Of a stretch of DNA of 64,000 nucleotides, positions 61,856-64,000 are shown in pieces. The DNA comes from Macrotrachela quadricornifera. Lineage: Eukaryota > Rotifera > Eurotatoria > Philodinida > Philodinidae. The notes under the pieces were generated by a model. That model was not told the DNA's origin, did no database searches, and saw only the letters and a list, made by a program, of their open reading frames with translations. The translations under genes were made by a program, and so were the position numbers. The DNA is taken from NCBI GenBank assembly GCA_022393335.1, contig JAJEKB010020989.1, positions 268,447 to 332,446 on the forward strand, read 5' to 3'. Position 1 is the first letter of the stretch. Each line of letters opens with the position of its first letter.

Positions 61856-63020
61856 TTTTTTATGATGATCTAACACGCATCACTATATATAGGTAGACGA
61901 TCGAAAAAATTAGTTGAGTCGAGAATATTCTGATTATTACTCCCGTCATGTTCTTTGAACAGAGCAGACAAATTACCTGTCTGTTTTTTATATTTTGTTC
62001 TTTTTTCTAATTTGAACAACAATCAAATTTATTTAATTCTAATTTTGTCCAAATATATTCCATTCAAAAATAGAATTCCAATTTTGCCCGAGCAAATTTA
62101 GAATTTGACCAGATTCCAGTTTTGCCCATAACATATATGTTGATTTAATTTTAATGAAAAATGACTGATTTATTGAATATTTATAAATCACTTAATTGAT
62201 AAAAATGCATATTATACTTATGTGTATAAATTATACAATACGGACGTCAATATGACAGCAATTAAGCATATGATAAACATATGGGCTATTTTCATTTTTT
62301 TTCCATTCATTTATGACATATGAATGAAAATTAATGACGAACATGACTGACAAAGTCAACCGCTTTTTCAATAAATGATATCATATGTAAGAGACTGAAA
62401 TTTATCATTTATTTCAATAAGTTAAGTCTCTCAACAATAAGTTAGTTAGAAATGGATAGGGTCCTTAAAAATTTTTTTCGTTTTTCTTCACTTAAGTATT
62501 TTTCTTTCATATTCAACCTATTATTGATTATTAATTAAATGACTCTTTTTGTTTCTAATGTAACAGTTATTTAATTGGTAATGAATAATAAATTGAATAT
62601 GAAAGAAAATTATTCAATTGAATGAAAAAACATCCAAAATTTAAGCATTTACATATCTCTTTTTTCGGAAATAAATATACTACTGAGACATTGGAACAGA
62701 AAGAGTAGTATATTTATTTCCACCCAAATTTTTTCCCAAGGATATGAGGGTGAGTACTGTCCGTTTGTTCTAATTACTTTCATTTAGCGTCGAATTAATG
62801 TATGTTTTCTACATTTATTCAACCCAGAGAGATACTGCTCTTGTTGGACAAAGACAACGGAAAGACCTTTTATGTACGTACATTGTCTTATCGCTGTTGG
62901 CTTTTGTGCCTCCAACAATCAGGGTCTCTTTGGTCGCGCGCGCACACGTGAATATGAATATACATCGATTCATTTTATTTCTTTTCAATTAAAACACACA
63001 CCAATTAAAAAATTTAATCA
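61856..63020. other. Noncoding DNA between integrase pseudogene and NHL gene
   Basis: AT-rich, with TTTTGCCC words near 62080-62130. Holds one perfect hairpin (62667-62721). ORFs on the plus strand at 62798-63120 are not protein-like. Confidence 0.4.
62667..62721. repeat. Perfect 18-bp-stem hairpin
   Basis: GGAAATAAATATACTACT (62667-62684) and its exact complement (62704-62721) around a 19-nt loop. Could be a very small MITE or a structured RNA; nothing else supports either. Confidence 0.7.
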
Positions 63021-63976
63021 TTACCTGAAAAAAAATTTTTTTTTCAGTGTATTCCACCGCTTTTCTGGCATTTTAATATTAAATCGTTGTACTCGATTGT
63101 TCCAATTATCAACAACATAGAGATTACCTTGTCGATCAAATGACAGTCCTATGGGCAGATTGAGTTGATTTGCTTGTGCTCCTTTATACTTTTCACCAAT
63201 AATAACATTTCCTTGTTGTGCTCCTTTAGGCCAACATACAATTCGATGATTATTACTATCAGCTACACAAACAGTACCCAATTGATCAACTACAATTCCA
63301 TAAGGATAGTACAATTGCGTCAAACTATTTCCATATCCTTGTCCACCAGCAACAATAATACCTTCTTTTGCACCTTCTATCCATTTTATCACACGATTAT
63401 TATAAAAATCAGACACAAATACTGAATGTTCTCGATCGACGAATATGTATGTGGGATAATTGAGCTGATCAAGACGATTTCCTTTTCCATTTCCACCTGC
63501 TACTACTATTCCTTGGGATTCACCCATTCGATATCTTTTTACTTCATCCTTGTTATAATCAGAGACATAGAGAAATTCATTGTCATCCATTGTCAAACCC
63601 CAACAAGAGATATTCGAAATAATTATTTCTCCACTTGTTCCATTTTGACGAGGCCATCTAACTACTCTTCTATTCCCAGCATCACAAATAATAAGACTAT
63701 CTCTCTCTTTATCCACGATCACATCTGTTGGTCTATCCAATTGATGAGTACCATTTCCTTGCTCATGCCCACCTACCACTATTTGTCCATTTGTTTCAAC
63801 TGATTTCCATGCCACAATACGGTGATTTCCTTGATCAGCAACATAAATTGTTTGTTCATCATCCACATATAAACCTTGAGGGCTAGAGAGTGTTGAATTT
63901 TGTCCTCTTACTGTTTGACCATCCTTGTTCCATGTGGCATTTGCAGGAATATCTATCAAACTGGCACGAAATGGTA
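63021..63976 (-). CDS. NHL-repeat protein, 3' exon only (gene runs off the window)
   Basis: The exon starts at 63976 after a polypyrimidine TTCTTTTAG acceptor, so upstream exons lie beyond 64000; it ends at TAA 63021-63023. It encodes six NHL beta-propeller blades (for example YVADQGNHRIVAW, IICDAGNRRVVRW, FVSDFYNNRVIKW, VVDNWNNRVQRF), the same number and spacing as exon 3 of the gene at 37030-39300, to which it is clearly paralogous. NHL propellers bind protein or RNA; with an extracellular signal they serve as secreted or surface binding domains. Whether this gene also has T1 domains upstream cannot be seen here. The last residues (KKKFFFR) are low-complexity and may be past the true end if a further splice exists. 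Confidence 0.75.
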
Positions 63977-64000
63977 CTAAAAGAAAAAGAAAAACATGAT

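Noticed and set aside
63165..63803. Plus-strand ORFs of 86 and 125 codons
   Set aside because: Antisense shadows of the NHL-repeat exon, which has clear domain structure on the minus strand.

Overview
The window is AT-rich eukaryotic DNA with very short GT..AG introns (about 30-120 nt), multi-exon genes, sparse coding and a dense load of small, mostly non-autonomous transposons. Tandem FMRFamide-type 7TM receptors, an arginine ADP-ribosyltransferase of the R-S-EXE class, NHL-repeat proteins, a family VIII-like serine hydrolase and a decayed Penelope-like ORF together suggest a bdelloid rotifer (Rotaria/Adineta-like). That assignment is inference from gene style and family content; no marker gene proves it.

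Layout. 1-243 is probably the 3' end of an unidentified gene. A divergent 7TM receptor lies at 1409-2380. From about 4952 to 15425 a unit carrying a second 7TM receptor occurs twice in tandem; both receptor copies (6959-8080, 14194-15315) are intact. The right-hand unit was invaded by a PIF/Harbinger-like palindromic element with TTA target duplications and by a 2.5 kb composite block holding a hAT-type MITE (8-bp target duplication) and three minisatellite arrays. 15426-20600 is gene-free and holds nested inverted-repeat elements. 21386-26673 is a minus-strand pseudogene broken by a 5'-truncated LINE (15-bp target duplication) and by a 1.5 kb perfect foldback with Tc1/mariner-type ends and TA duplications. 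28073-28959 encodes the ADP-ribosyltransferase. 29628-33022 holds more hAT-like elements, including an inverted second copy of the hAT MITE. 37030-39300 encodes tandem T1/BTB domains and six NHL repeats, which my splice model joins into one secreted protein. 41253-43000 is a four-exon beta-lactamase-fold hydrolase. 43885-52777 (minus) is a complete, intron-rich acetyl-CoA carboxylase whose biotin carboxylase domain has unusual substitutions at conserved positions. A 400-N assembly gap sits inside an inverted repeat at 54414-54813. The right end has a tiny two-exon coiled-coil gene, a decayed Penelope-like ORF, an integrase pseudogene split by a 643-bp palindromic insertion, and the 3' part of a second NHL gene running off the window.

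The genes do not form a pathway or operon. The strongest signals are structural: several insertions can be dated relative to each other because removing insert plus one target duplication restores the interrupted frame exactly, and an unusual number of elements are long, near-perfect palindromes. The most interesting coding candidates are the putative secreted T1-T1-NHL protein and the acetyl-CoA carboxylase with a Gln at the normally invariant catalytic Arg of its biotin carboxylase domain.
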